From Pontibacter sp. HSC-14F20 (GTDB lineage: Bacteria > Bacteroidota > Bacteroidia > Cytophagales > Hymenobacteraceae): 64,000 bases of DNA. The notes beneath the pieces are model-generated. The model did no database searches, was not told where the DNA came from, and worked only from the letters and a program-made list of their open reading frames with translations. Below, in pieces: positions 47,140 to 57,372 of the stretch. The translations under genes and the position numbers were made by a program. Every line of letters starts with the position of its first letter. Position 1 is the first letter of the stretch. The stretch covers positions 62,001-126,000 of the forward strand of contig NZ_JAHZTC010000002.1 of the NCBI RefSeq assembly GCF_019599265.1. The letters run 5' to 3'.

Positions 47140-47559
47140 AGTAGGGATTGGGAAAGCGATTAACGCGCCGTATATGATTTACGTTGTAGGATGCCTGCAT
47201 GCTGGTTTTTTACCTTGAAGCAGGTATAAAATATCCCTGAAAAACAGGTGTAGGCGTGCACTTTTTCCATCGGACAATATAGTGATTTTCTGTCTTACTT
47301 ATACCTGTGCAGCATCTTGACCCTGCGCTATACCTGCTATTGCGCTTCACGAGAAAGGCATGGCGCCTGAAAAGGAATTAAATGCACAAGTCCACTGGAT
47401 TATTGTGGGAGTAAGGTATATATTAGCTGAGGAAAATATAATGGGTGGAAGTGTTGAGAAATGGTAAGGTGGGAGCTAAAGTATGGTAACCTATAGCTTT
47501 GCACATAGTGCGATAAGGGTAGGTTCATGCTTTCGTGGTAGTTGGGCAAAATAATTATA
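47140..47559. other. Intergenic boundary of the accessory region
   Basis: No gene seen in about 420 bases. It carries five copies of the GGTATA/TATACC word, a TAGCTTTG box (47494-47501) resembling a -7 element without -33 partner, and the segment CACATAGTGC...GGTAGTTGG (47503-47546) that recurs upstream of the gene at 57373. Codon style and base composition change here from the pbpC/A2M region to more AT-rich genes. Confidence 0.45.
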
Positions 47560-47940
47560 ATGAATGAACAAAAAATAAAGAACGTTTTTGCCCTTGACTC
47601 AAAGGAAAGGTATGGCTATCTGCTTAGGAAAGTTGCAGATTTTGAAACGATATACCTGATTGCCGACAATGAAGACAAATATGTGATGATTGGTTCAGAG
47701 GAAGTCAGTGTTATACCTGTTTGGCCCGAGAAAGAGTTTGCAGAATTGTTCTTAACAGATGATTGGAAAGAGTACAAAGTGGTAGAATATTCTATCTATG
47801 ATTTCATGGACTGGTTAGACAATTTAGATAAGGAAAACACAGAATTAGCAGGCTTTCCTAACTTAGACTTCAATACTGTACATGTATCGGCAACAGATAT
47901 GAAGAATCATCTTCTGTATCAAATAAGCCAGTACGAATAA
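47560..47940 (+). CDS. DUF2750 domain protein
   Basis: About 126 residues from ATG 47560 (MNEQKIKNVFALDSKERYGYLL); a TTG six codons earlier is less likely. The sequence matches the DUF2750 style: YLIADNEDKYVMIGSEEVSVIPVWPEKEFAELF, then WKEYKVVEYSIYDFMDWLDNL. Typical length. Such proteins are often neighbours of mobile or immunity genes but have no known function. AT-rich compared with flanking genes. Confidence 0.75.
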   Translation: MNEQKIKNVFALDSKERYGYLLRKVADFETIYLIADNEDKYVMIGSEEVSVIPVWPEKEFAELFLTDDWKEYKVVEYSIYDFMDWLDNLDKENTELAGFPNLDFNTVHVSATDMKNHLLYQISQYE

Positions 47941-48058
47941 AAAATACATTACCTAGCCCTGCACAGACACTTTACTCCGCTTCGCCCTTTAGCTGCACAA
48001 TTCCGTTTATCTTAAGTGAAGAAAAATATCTTCTCATTTTGAATTTATAGAAAATAGT

Positions 48059-48751
48059 ATGGCAGAATTCTGGGAATCAAGTTTTAGAGATAAACAAACG
48101 ATGTGGGGTTTTGAACCTGCAGATTCCGCCATTGCAACTCTAAACTTATTTAGAGTAAACAGGCTTCATAAAATCTTAATACCTGGGTTTGGTTACGGCC
48201 GAAATGCAAAGATCTTTACCGATGCCGGCTTCAAGGTAACAGGAATAGAGATTTCAGAAACTGCCATTGAACTTGCCCATAAGCACTATGGAGATGATGT
48301 AAAAGTACATCACGGTTCTGTTAGTGCGATGCCGTTTGACTACGAATTATACGATGGGATTTTTTGTTACGCTTTAATCCACTTGTTAAATGAAAAAGAG
48401 CGGATTAAACTGACCAGTGATTGTTACACGCAACTGAAGCCTAATGGGTATATGGTTTTTGTGGCCATTTCAAAAAATGATGCTATGTATGGGGATGGAA
48501 AAGAAGTAAGCAAGGATAGATTTGAAACGAAGCACGGTGTGAAGCTATTCTTCTATGATTCTGATGCTGTAGAAAATGAATTTGGCAAGTATGGAATAAT
48601 CGAATCAAAGGAGATAGATGAACCTGCCAAGAATATGGGAAACAGACGCTCACAAAAATTCTGGCTGATAACCTGCAGAAAGCAAGAAAAATATAATGCC
48701 CGTGGCTTATACAGGAATGAATCCCTCCCAAATTGCCAAAAGCTACGATAA
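48059..48751 (+). CDS. Class I SAM-dependent methyltransferase (TehB/thiopurine-like)
   Basis: A 230-residue methyltransferase. Motif I is ILIPGFGYGRNAKIF (GxGxGxN type) near residue 40, then VTGIEISETAIELA, the acidic end of strand two, and DGIFCYALIHLLNEKER (motif post-I). The MWGFEPADSAI opening resembles the thiopurine methyltransferase/TehB group. The last 22 residues (after WLITCRKQEK) look unlike the family and overlap the start of the next gene, so the original C-terminus may have been lost by fusion to downstream DNA. Substrate unknown. Confidence 0.82.
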   Translation: MAEFWESSFRDKQTMWGFEPADSAIATLNLFRVNRLHKILIPGFGYGRNAKIFTDAGFKVTGIEISETAIELAHKHYGDDVKVHHGSVSAMPFDYELYDGIFCYALIHLLNEKERIKLTSDCYTQLKPNGYMVFVAISKNDAMYGDGKEVSKDRFETKHGVKLFFYDSDAVENEFGKYGIIESKEIDEPAKNMGNRRSQKFWLITCRKQEKYNARGLYRNESLPNCQKLR

Positions 48752-49313
48752 AATTGCTTCGCAGTGGAATGCCGATATGATCGGGTCCGACTACGGCATC
48801 ACGATGATCGACCGGGCCATAAAAAACTGTGCCGAGAAGAAAACAGCCTTGGATGTAGGATGCGGGAGCGGTGGCCGCATTGTAAACAAACTACTGGAAA
48901 ACGCATTTAACCTGACCGCTATCGATTTTTCGGAAGGTATGCTAGCTTTGGCAAAGCAAAATCATCCGCAGCTGACTTTTGAAAAAGCAGATATCATCGA
49001 ATGGGAAACAGATGATAGATTTGATCTAATTGTCGCGTGGGATAGTATTTTTCATTTACCGCTGGAATTCCAAGAACCTGTGGTCAGGAAGCTCTGCAAT
49101 TTCTTAAACCCGCTGGGTATACTGGTATACACTTTTGGCGATGCAGTTGGAGCGCATGAAGATACCTGGCTTGGTGAAAAGTTTGGCTACAGCCCGATCG
49201 GGATAGACGAGAATCTGAGAGTTTTGGCTGCATGCAACTGCCAATGCAGGCACCTGGAGCTTGACCAGTACCCTCAAAATCACGTATCTGTTATAGCCAG
49301 AAAGAATAGCTGA
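48717..49313 (+). CDS. Class I SAM-dependent methyltransferase
   Basis: About 198 residues from ATG 48717 (MNPSQIAKSYDKIASQWN); an ATG at 48696 is in frame but inside the preceding gene. Motif I is ALDVGCGSGGRIV near residue 46, then LTAIDFSEGMLALAK, the acidic residue in FEKADIIEWE, and DLIVAWDSIFHLPLE. It is an independent gene from the preceding methyltransferase (different frame), overlapping it by 35 bases. The best match in style is UbiE/MenG-like small-molecule methyltransferases. Confidence 0.85.
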   Translation: MNPSQIAKSYDKIASQWNADMIGSDYGITMIDRAIKNCAEKKTALDVGCGSGGRIVNKLLENAFNLTAIDFSEGMLALAKQNHPQLTFEKADIIEWETDDRFDLIVAWDSIFHLPLEFQEPVVRKLCNFLNPLGILVYTFGDAVGAHEDTWLGEKFGYSPIGIDENLRVLAACNCQCRHLELDQYPQNHVSVIARKNS

Positions 49314-49331
49314 ACTCAAAAAGGAAGGATA

Positions 49332-49778
49332 ATGCAATCGAACAGCAGCGAGGACAAGCCAACAAAGGCGACCAACAATCTGAATGCACAACTATACTAC
49401 CACGGCACAAAGGCTAGTCTGAAGCAGGGCGACCTGATTGAGCCGGGTTACAACTCAAACTACGGTATGCGCAAGAAAGCCCCTTATGTATACCTGACCG
49501 CTACGCTGGATGCTGCTGTCTGGGGCGCTGAACTGGCCGTGGGCGAAGGAGCCGGTAGAATTTACATTGTGCAACCGACCGGCCCGATAGAAGACGACCC
49601 CAATCTGACAGACAAGAAATTCCCAGGTAACCCAACAAAATCTTACCGGACCAAACACGCACTTCGGGTAACCGGCGAGGTGGCAGAATGGCAGGGACAT
49701 GCCCCAGAACAACTCCAGGCTATGAAAGACCACCTGGCGCGATTGAAGGAGCAGGGCATTGAAGCGATTGAAGATTGA
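49332..49778 (+). CDS. arr: Rifampin ADP-ribosyltransferase (Arr family)
   Basis: A 148-residue enzyme that inactivates rifamycins by ADP-ribosylation from NAD+. Full-family landmarks: YYHGTKASLKQGDLIEPGYN, YVYLTATLDAAVWGAELA, GRIYIVQPTGPIEDDPNL, the TDKKFPGNPTKSYRTKHALR block and VAEWQGHAPEQLQAMKDHL. Length is that of Arr proteins, with a short N-terminal extension. It lies 18 bp after the methyltransferase, same strand. Arr is a well-known cassette and plasmid gene, but it is also common on Bacteroidetes chromosomes, so resistance is likely yet mobility is not shown. Confidence 0.92.
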   Translation: MQSNSSEDKPTKATNNLNAQLYYHGTKASLKQGDLIEPGYNSNYGMRKKAPYVYLTATLDAAVWGAELAVGEGAGRIYIVQPTGPIEDDPNLTDKKFPGNPTKSYRTKHALRVTGEVAEWQGHAPEQLQAMKDHLARLKEQGIEAIED

Positions 49779-50082
49779 GCCGGACTGCTATACCTGTGCC
49801 GCAACTATTAAAAAGTACATAGTCTGCCGGCAGGATTTGCATCTTAAGAATTCAGTTTGATCTGGAATGTACTTCCTTGCATTTCTCCTTTAGTAGCTAT
49901 CTTCAACTTTTCCAAGGTGTAGCTGCAGTAAACCCGCTCCAGATAATTTCCCCGAACAAGGTATAAGTCCTGTGAATGAGCAGCACATGAGCGCTATTAT
50001 GTTTCCTAGAGCGCACCGTAAAAGTAGCTTGGTTGCTATACCTGGCAACACATTATAATTCAGATTTACAGAAGATTTGACC

Positions 50083-51576
50083 ATGAATGGCGAGTCAATA
50101 CCTACTTCCGAGGACCTGCTAAAGTTGAAAGAGATCTTGCCGGCTGCCTTTATTGAAGACAAGCTGAACTTAGCGATTCTGAAGGAATTGCTGGGTGACC
50201 AGGTATACACTGAACCGGAGGTATACCAATTGACCTGGGCTGGCAAAGCTGCTGCCTATAAACAAGTCCAGGCGCCTATAACTGAAACGTTTATACCAGT
50301 GCCGGAAGCGTCTGTTAACTGGCAGCATACACAACATGTGTTCATTGAAGGAGATAATCTAAAGGTGCTGCAGGTGCTGCAGAATAACTATCAGGGAAAG
50401 GTGAAAGGCATCTACATCGATCCTCCGTACAACACCGGTTCCGATAGCTTTATCTACGCCGATAACTTTGCAGAAAAAAGTGTCCGTTCTCAGGCTAACC
50501 GAAAGCAAAATAGCCATTCCAATTGGCTCAGCATGATGCTGACCAGGTTGTTCCTCGCCCGCCAGTTGCTCCGGGAAGATGGTATCATTTTCGTGAGCAT
50601 CGATGACAACGAGCTGGCTAATTTAAAATTGGTGATGGACGAGGTGTACGGGGAAGAGAACTTTATTGATTACTTCTCGTGGGCAAAATCCGAGACACCG
50701 GCCAACCTGTCCAAAAAGAGCAAAAAAGTAGTGGAGTATGTGCTCTGCTACCAGAAAAACAAAAACAACGAGAAATTCCAGGGAATCCGGAAAAACAGCA
50801 CGAGTTCCAACGGACTGCTGAACCAGATGAATAAACCAGCCACACTCACCTTTCCTGCCAATGTAGTCACCACCCGACTGAAGGACGGCTTGCTACAGCA
50901 AGGCAGCTACGGAACTGATAGTTATGCTATCGAGCTGCTGGCTGATACCGAGGTGAAAAACGGGCTGTTTGTGAAGCCTGTTGTGCTGAAGGCTAAATTC
51001 AAGTGGTCGCAGCCTAAACTGGACAAGGAGATAAGCAAGGGCACCAACATCAGTATACTTACAATCAAGCTGAGCCCCTCGTACGAAAAACTGGTATACG
51101 ACAAAGAGGTACCGCCAAACCTGATCAATTCTAAAGTCGGGGTTGGTACAAACGAAAATGCAAGTGCTGAACTCGAAAGCCTCTTTGGAGCGAAAGTGTT
51201 TGATTTTCCGAAACCGCCCAGTCTGATCAAGTACCTGCTGGGCTTTTCCGACGATCCGGATGGTATCTTTCTGGACTTTTTTGCCGGTTCGGGAGCCACT
51301 GCGCAGGCCGTGCTCGAAATGAACCAGCAGGATGGCGGCAACCGGAAGTACATCTGCGTGCAGCTCGACGAGCAGATCTCCCCAACTACAAAAGCCTACC
51401 AGCAGGGCTACAGAACCATTTCTGAAATTACCCGAAAACGCCTGCTCTTGCTGCACAACAAACTGCAAGCACAGGAAGGGAATTCGACACTCGATACAGG
51501 TTTCAGGTATTTTAAACTCGCATCTTCTAACTCTAAAATAAGTCACCAGAACGGCACAACGTATGAGCAGGAATAG
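50083..51576 (+). CDS. Orphan type III-like site-specific DNA (adenine-N6) methyltransferase, C-terminally short
   Basis: 497 residues from ATG 50083 (a TTG at 50077 also in frame). The catalytic motif IV is GIYIDPPYNTGSDSFIYAD near residue 117, and the SAM motif FLDFFAGSGATAQAVLEM near 402: this order is the beta class used by type III Mod subunits. WAKSETPANLSKKSKKVVEYVLCY and EQISPTTKAYQQGYRTISEITRKRLL are also typical. It ends soon after GFRYFKLASSNSK, where family members usually continue for roughly another hundred residues, so it seems truncated. No res (helicase) gene follows. It may modify DNA alone, or be a remnant of a lost type III system. Confidence 0.85.
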   Translation: MNGESIPTSEDLLKLKEILPAAFIEDKLNLAILKELLGDQVYTEPEVYQLTWAGKAAAYKQVQAPITETFIPVPEASVNWQHTQHVFIEGDNLKVLQVLQNNYQGKVKGIYIDPPYNTGSDSFIYADNFAEKSVRSQANRKQNSHSNWLSMMLTRLFLARQLLREDGIIFVSIDDNELANLKLVMDEVYGEENFIDYFSWAKSETPANLSKKSKKVVEYVLCYQKNKNNEKFQGIRKNSTSSNGLLNQMNKPATLTFPANVVTTRLKDGLLQQGSYGTDSYAIELLADTEVKNGLFVKPVVLKAKFKWSQPKLDKEISKGTNISILTIKLSPSYEKLVYDKEVPPNLINSKVGVGTNENASAELESLFGAKVFDFPKPPSLIKYLLGFSDDPDGIFLDFFAGSGATAQAVLEMNQQDGGNRKYICVQLDEQISPTTKAYQQGYRTISEITRKRLLLLHNKLQAQEGNSTLDTGFRYFKLASSNSKISHQNGTTYEQE

Positions 51577-51600
51577 GTCAGACAACTGATACACTTCAAA

Positions 51601-51622
51601 CGGTCAGGTATACCTTTGACCG
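51601..51622. terminator. Inverted repeat after the methyltransferase gene
   Basis: cggtca (51601-51606) and tgaccg (51617-51622) flank the palindrome ggtatacc. A small hairpin, possibly a weak transcription end for the mod-like gene. Confidence 0.45.
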
Positions 51623-51635
51623 CTACCCTTACCGG

Positions 51636-51663
51636 ACACCCAACCACCCAACCACCCAACCAC
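51636..51663 (+). repeat. Octanucleotide tandem repeat (ACCCAACC, about three copies)
   Basis: acccaacc is repeated three times plus a partial copy, 60 bp after the mod-like stop. Such octamers inside phase-variable mod genes vary by slippage, but here it lies outside the open frame. Confidence 0.7.
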
Positions 51664-51900
51664 TGGTTTAAATGAGAGACCTGAACAAAGCTATGAGCAT
51701 TTCCTTCAAAGCATTTTAACGGGCAAGGGAAATTAAGATTGACGAGCCCCGGATCAGGTATAAGCGATATGGCTCATAGCCCAGACTTGATTTTTGAAGA
51801 ATTATACTAAATTTGCGACCCGCCTCAACAGGCACGCTGCTTTTTCCGTTAGCATATACCTGCATGTATGACGCTAACACCCTTAAAGCCTGAACAGAAC

Positions 51901-52407
51901 ATGACAACGGATATAATTGATAAAACAACACTTTTCTCAGAAGTAGAACAGCAACTAAAGCAACAGCATTTTACCATCAGCAGCCAGGATCAGGACCGTC
52001 CCTGGGGCGGTTTTTTTGTGATTGACGAGGCGCAGGCGCAGGACTTTGCCAATGCGTATTTCGACAGCATACCGGTCGATCAACTAAAGATATCGGGTAA
52101 ACTCAGCCCTAAAATATTACTGGTGGCACCGCAAAAGCGACTGAGCTGGCAGTACCATCATCGCCGCGCCGAAATCTGGAAAGTGGTGAAAGGAACCGTA
52201 GGTGTTGTGACCAGCGACACAGATGAAGAAGGCGAACTGAAAGTGCTAAAACCGGGCGACCTGATTACTCTGCGCCAGGGAGAGCGCCACCGGCTGGTAG
52301 GCTTGGATGACTGGGGCGTGCTGGCCGAGATCTGGCAACACACTGATGCTGCCAACCCTTCCAACGAAGATGATATTGTGCGCGTACAGGATGATTTCGG
52401 AAGATAA
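51901..52407 (+). CDS. Cupin (phosphomannose-isomerase-like C-terminal domain)
   Basis: About 168 residues from ATG 51901 (an upstream ATG at 51868 adds 11). QDRPWGGFFVIDEAQ opens the domain, and SWQYHHRRAEIWKVVKGTVGVV is the metal-binding cupin segment with the His-His...Glu pattern; LITLRQGERHRLVGLDD closes it. The same fold ends type II mannose-6-phosphate isomerase/GDP-mannose pyrophosphorylase, but here it is separate. Likely a sugar-phosphate isomerase-like or binding protein; substrate unknown. Confidence 0.82.
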   Translation: MTTDIIDKTTLFSEVEQQLKQQHFTISSQDQDRPWGGFFVIDEAQAQDFANAYFDSIPVDQLKISGKLSPKILLVAPQKRLSWQYHHRRAEIWKVVKGTVGVVTSDTDEEGELKVLKPGDLITLRQGERHRLVGLDDWGVLAEIWQHTDAANPSNEDDIVRVQDDFGR

Positions 52408-52429
52408 GCCAGGTATACGACAGGTATAA

Positions 52430-52466
52430 AAAAGGCGCTGTAATCAGTTTATAGCGCCTTTTTCGT
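52430..52466. terminator. Terminator between the cupin and the cytochrome operon
   Basis: aaaaggcgct (52430-52439) pairs with agcgcctttt (52453-52462), followed by tttcg, between convergent genes. Confidence 0.87.
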
Positions 52467-52467
52467 G

Positions 52468-52893
52468 TTAATGCTCCAGCAAGTGCCGGCATTTAAAGAG
52501 TTGCTTCTCCACTTCCTGTATAGAGAAGCGCGGATTTTTGTTGCCAAAGTTGGTTTGCACGTAATTGAGGATGTTGGTGATCTGCCCTTTGCTCAGGTGC
52601 TCAAAACCCGGCATGCCCTGGTTGTAGTTTTTGCCATTCACGACAATGTTGCCCGTTTGCCCGTGTTGAATAATGCAGGCCAGGTCGTCACGGTGGTTCT
52701 CCAGGTAATCGGCGCCAGCCAGGGGCGGAATCAGGTTGCGGAGGCCGCTGCCGTCGTCCATGTGGCAATTGGCGCAATACTGGGTATAGAGCTGCTCCCC
52801 TTCGTTTTGCTTATCTGAGTAGAAGCACCGGGTCAGGGTGAGCAGGGCGGCTATACCGGCCGTATAGAGCAGGAATTTAGTTTTTACCAGCAT
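52468..52893 (-). CDS. Membrane-anchored c-type cytochrome
   Basis: About 141 residues from ATG 52893 (MLVKTKFLLYTAGIAALLTL). The N-terminus is hydrophobic and ends LTRC, so a lipoprotein-type anchor. One heme site, CANCHMDDGSG, follows, and the distal ligand methionine is probably in NQGMPGFEHLS. It carries electrons in the periplasm. Its start lies inside the end of the SCO1-like gene, so it is translationally coupled. Confidence 0.9.
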   Translation of the reverse strand: MLVKTKFLLYTAGIAALLTLTRCFYSDKQNEGEQLYTQYCANCHMDDGSGLRNLIPPLAGADYLENHRDDLACIIQHGQTGNIVVNGKNYNQGMPGFEHLSKGQITNILNYVQTNFGNKNPRFSIQEVEKQLFKCRHLLEH

Positions 52894-53563
52894 CCTTCTT
52901 TTTCTTTTTAGGCAGCAGAGTCGGTATGTCGCGGAGCAACCGGTCGATCTGGACGGGGTCGGTGCCATCGTAAATGCCGCGTACGTGGCGGTTCTGGTCT
53001 ACGAGCACAAAGGCGCCGCTGTGTACAAATCCGCCGGGTTCTTCTTCATCCTCCATTGCCGATACCATGTATTGCAGAGCAATGCTGTAAATGCTGTCTT
53101 TCTCACCGGTTACAAATTGCCACTTGTCGCTGTTCACCTGCAGGCGGTCAGCGTAGTCGCGCAGCACAGCCACTGTATCGTGTTTCGGGTCGATGGTGTG
53201 CGAAAGGAGCATCACCCGCGGGTCATCTTCAAAAGCCTCGTAAATGCGCAGCATCTGGCTCTTCATTTTAGGGCAGATGGTGGGGCAGGTAGTGAAGAAA
53301 AAATCAGTAACGTATACCTTGTCCTGCACGGTGAGGCTGGTCACCACCTGGCTGTCCTGATTGATGAAAGCAAAGTCAGGTATGCGGTGGTAAACGGTAT
53401 CGGTTACCTGCTGGCCATCTACTTCGCGCTGCACTAGTTGGCGTTCGCCTAGGTAGGGCAGGCCGCCGGCTTGTTCGGCAGGAGATGAGCAGGACTGCCA
53501 GGCGAATGCCGCAAGGCCAAGCAGGGCAGCGGATAGGTATAGGCGGAGGTTATTTTTGTTCAT
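52877..53563 (-). CDS. SCO1/SenC-family copper chaperone
   Basis: About 228 residues from ATG 53563 (MNKNNLRLYLSAALLG); the frame extends to 53593 inside the upstream gene. A lipobox-like FAWQSC follows the signal. The thioredoxin-fold core has the copper-binding FFFTTCPTICPKM (CxxxC) and histidine in FVHSGAFVLVD near the C-terminus. SCO proteins deliver copper to the CuA site of cytochrome oxidase or act as thiol reductants. Neighbours: a coiled-coil lipoprotein upstream (14-bp overlap) and a cytochrome downstream, consistent with a respiratory assembly operon. Confidence 0.92.
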   Translation of the reverse strand: MNKNNLRLYLSAALLGLAAFAWQSCSSPAEQAGGLPYLGERQLVQREVDGQQVTDTVYHRIPDFAFINQDSQVVTSLTVQDKVYVTDFFFTTCPTICPKMKSQMLRIYEAFEDDPRVMLLSHTIDPKHDTVAVLRDYADRLQVNSDKWQFVTGEKDSIYSIALQYMVSAMEDEEEPGGFVHSGAFVLVDQNRHVRGIYDGTDPVQIDRLLRDIPTLLPKKKKKDAGKN

Positions 53564-53978
53564 GCTGGGTATAGGTTTTTTGGGCGTTGGCAATGGTGCT
53601 GTCCATGCGTGTTTTCACGCGGGCCATTTTCTCATGCTCTTGCTGCAGGTATAGCATGGCCTGCTGGTGGGCCAGGGTGTCGGGTGCTTTGTACTGGCGC
53701 ATCCATTCCATCATGGCTTCATCGGCCTGTTCCAGTTCCTGTATACGGCGCGTGAGCAGGCTGATGGTGGCCGTGTCGGATGACTGCACCTGCAGGGTGT
53801 CGCGGAGGCTGGTGAGGTTGCGGCGCAGGCGGTAGATTTTGCTCATGTCGGCCATCGCTTCGTCGTGCAGGTCCATTACCTCTGTTTCCAGCGTCTGCTG
53901 GCGTTCAGCTTCATTGGCACCTCCCTGACACGCGATCAGGGTGAGGGGCAGACTCAGGTATAGCAACCACTTTTTCAT
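53550..53978 (-). CDS. Small coiled-coil lipoprotein
   Basis: A 142-residue protein with signal MKKWLLYLSLPLTLIAC and lipid-modified cysteine at 17. The mature part is highly charged, heptad-rich helix (EAERQQTLETEVMDLHDEAM, then QELEQADEAMMEWMRQY). Such small lipoproteins often precede SCO1 genes in Bacteroidetes. No enzymatic motif. First gene of the operon with SCO1 and cytochrome c. Confidence 0.8.
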   Translation of the reverse strand: MKKWLLYLSLPLTLIACQGGANEAERQQTLETEVMDLHDEAMADMSKIYRLRRNLTSLRDTLQVQSSDTATISLLTRRIQELEQADEAMMEWMRQYKAPDTLAHQQAMLYLQQEHEKMARVKTRMDSTIANAQKTYTQHEQK

Positions 53979-54127
53979 AATAGGTATAGGTTTCTTAAAT
54001 CAGCGCTGCCTACTTTGGTGCTGTGCAGCTTTTGCAAAGATACAGGTATAGCTGCAAAGGTATAGCTTCTAGTCCAATTGTAAACAGAAGTACAGCTGAC
54101 ACAAGTCATACCTGGCGAGTTTGGATG

Positions 54128-54430
54128 CTACACCTGCTTTATAACCAGCTTCGTCTTAGTCCAGTCGTAGTTGTCAGGCATGGCGAGGGTAAACCGTTCT
54201 GCCAACTGATACACCAGGTTTAGGGTCACTTCCAGCTGCAGATTAAGGCCATCGAGCAACTGCAAATAGGTGGCATTATCACCTTCCAGCAGATTTCGTC
54301 CGGCCGCAAGGGATGAAGAAAAGCCCCTGCAACAACTCAGGATTAAGAAAACTATACCTTGCCATAAGCTTTTTAAACAAATAACAATTTGACCATCAAT
54401 AATTAAAGCCTCACCACTTCTTAAACACAA
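54128..54430 (-). CDS. Possible gene remnant after the DMT gene
   Basis: A 100-codon frame overlapping the DMT gene by 20 bases. Its last 50 residues (GDNATYLQLLDGLNLQLEV then LAERFTLAMPDNYDWTKTKL) have normal codon style and plausible helices, while the first 50 do not. No family recognised. It may be a truncated gene or a chance frame. Confidence 0.3.
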   Translation of the reverse strand: MCLRSGEALIIDGQIVICLKSLWQGIVFLILSCCRGFSSSLAAGRNLLEGDNATYLQLLDGLNLQLEVTLNLVYQLAERFTLAMPDNYDWTKTKLVIKQV

Positions 54431-54740
54431 AGAACACGGCCAGCAGAATAAAGATGAACCCGACGATGTAATTCCACTTCACCTCTTCTTTCAGGTATAG
54501 CACCGAGAAGGCCACAAATACCACGAGCGTGATCACTTCCTGTATTGTTTTAAGCTGAAATGCAGTGAACTGTCCGTGGCCGATGCGGTTGGCCGGAACC
54601 TGGAACAAATACTCGAAAAAGGCGATGAACCAGCTGACCAGAATGACCTTCCAGAGCACGGTGTCTTTGAACTTGAGGTGACCATACCAGGCGAAGGTCA
54701 TGAAGATGTTGGAGATGAGGAGGAGGATGATCGTTTTCAT
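54411..54740 (-). CDS. DMT-superfamily small membrane protein (DUF486)
   Basis: A 109-residue integral membrane protein with four helices: TIILLLISNIFMTFAWYGH, VLWKVILVSWFIAFFEYLF, VITLVVFVAFSVLYL, YIVGFIFILLAVFFVF. YGHLKFKD and RIGHGQFTAFQLKTIQEV are typical of DUF486. The length equals the family. Substrate unknown; members are related to small multidrug transporters. Confidence 0.92.
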   Translation of the reverse strand: MKTIILLLISNIFMTFAWYGHLKFKDTVLWKVILVSWFIAFFEYLFQVPANRIGHGQFTAFQLKTIQEVITLVVFVAFSVLYLKEEVKWNYIVGFIFILLAVFFVFKKW

Positions 54741-54849
54741 GGCCGAAATTTAACATATGGCGCATTCATGACAGCATAAATTTTCAGCAACCTTAACAAT
54801 TCGAATCCAGTAAACTCGTTTTATACACGATGCAATGCCTGACTAAGCT

Positions 54850-54994
54850 ATGAAAAAAGGGAGCGGCTCCAGCGGCCACTCCATCTGGCAAACGAACAAG
54901 CGCCTATACCTGGTTACAGGCCGCTGAACTTTGCCAATATGATTTGCAATCGAAAAAGCAGGAAGACCGCCTTATTGTAAGGCGGTCTTTTTGT
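54850..54994 (+). ncRNA. Possible small transcript (small ORF or sRNA) ending in a terminator
   Basis: The terminator at 54963-54994 (aagaccgcctta / taaggcggtctt, then T-run) follows no known gene on the plus strand: the upstream gene is on the minus strand and starts at 54740. A 25-codon ORF starting at 54850 lies in front of it. An sRNA or a tiny protein gene is possible; no promoter was recognised. Confidence 0.3.
54963..54994 (+). terminator. Stand-alone terminator
   Basis: aagaccgcctta (54963-54974), ttg loop, taaggcggtctt (54978-54989), then ttttg. Perfect 12-bp stem. Confidence 0.88.
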
Positions 54995-55147
54995 ATTTTG
55001 TAGGTATAGAGGCCTGATTAACAGGCACTAATGCGTGTTTAGTTTTGTTTTAAATAAAGTATGCAGTCGGGCCGGATTTTGACTGGAGCGCTGTGGGCGA
55101 ATGCCCGCATAATTACTCGGCCCAAAAGCATAGATAAAACGAAATAA

Positions 55148-57145
<1,998 letters not shown>

Positions 57146-57167
57146 TCTTATTAGACTATCATATTTT

Positions 57168-57206
57168 AAAAGCGGCTGTTCTCGAAAGAGGGCAGCCGCT
57201 TTTCCG
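57168..57206 (+). terminator. Terminator of gyrB
   Basis: aaaagcggctg (57168-57178) pairs with cagccgctttt (57193-57203), 22 bp after the stop, followed by tccgtt. Confidence 0.85.
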
Positions 57207-57284
57207 TTCATATTTTATGAAAGGTATAGGCGAATTGTGTACATTAGAAGATAAGTTTATGAGTGTAGGATGGAGCTTCCGTTA

Positions 57285-57356
57285 CAAGCGGCAGTGCTCC
57301 ACACATAGTGCAGATAGTGAGAGTACGTACTCCTGCTAGCTGGTAGTTGGCATTAA
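57285..57356 (+). repeat. Segment similar to the 5' flank of the DUF2750 gene
   Basis: CACACATAGTGC-AGATA and, 25-30 nt later, TGGTAGTTGGCA are shared (with gaps) with 47501-47548, where the copy reads GCACATAGTGC-GATA ... TGGTAGTTGGGCA. In both cases the start codon of an accessory gene follows within about 20 bases. It could be a cassette or recombination boundary, or a shared regulatory 5' end. Confidence 0.35.
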
Positions 57357-57372
57357 CTTGAATTATTGAAGA

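Noticed and set aside
49890-50246. A 118-codon minus-strand frame before the mod-like gene
   Set aside because: It overlaps the Mod N-terminus and has no family character; the gap 49779-50082 appears non-coding.
51636-51663. ACCCAACC tandem repeat as a CRISPR-like array
   Set aside because: Unit too short and no spacers; a simple sequence repeat only. No CRISPR array was found elsewhere in the window.
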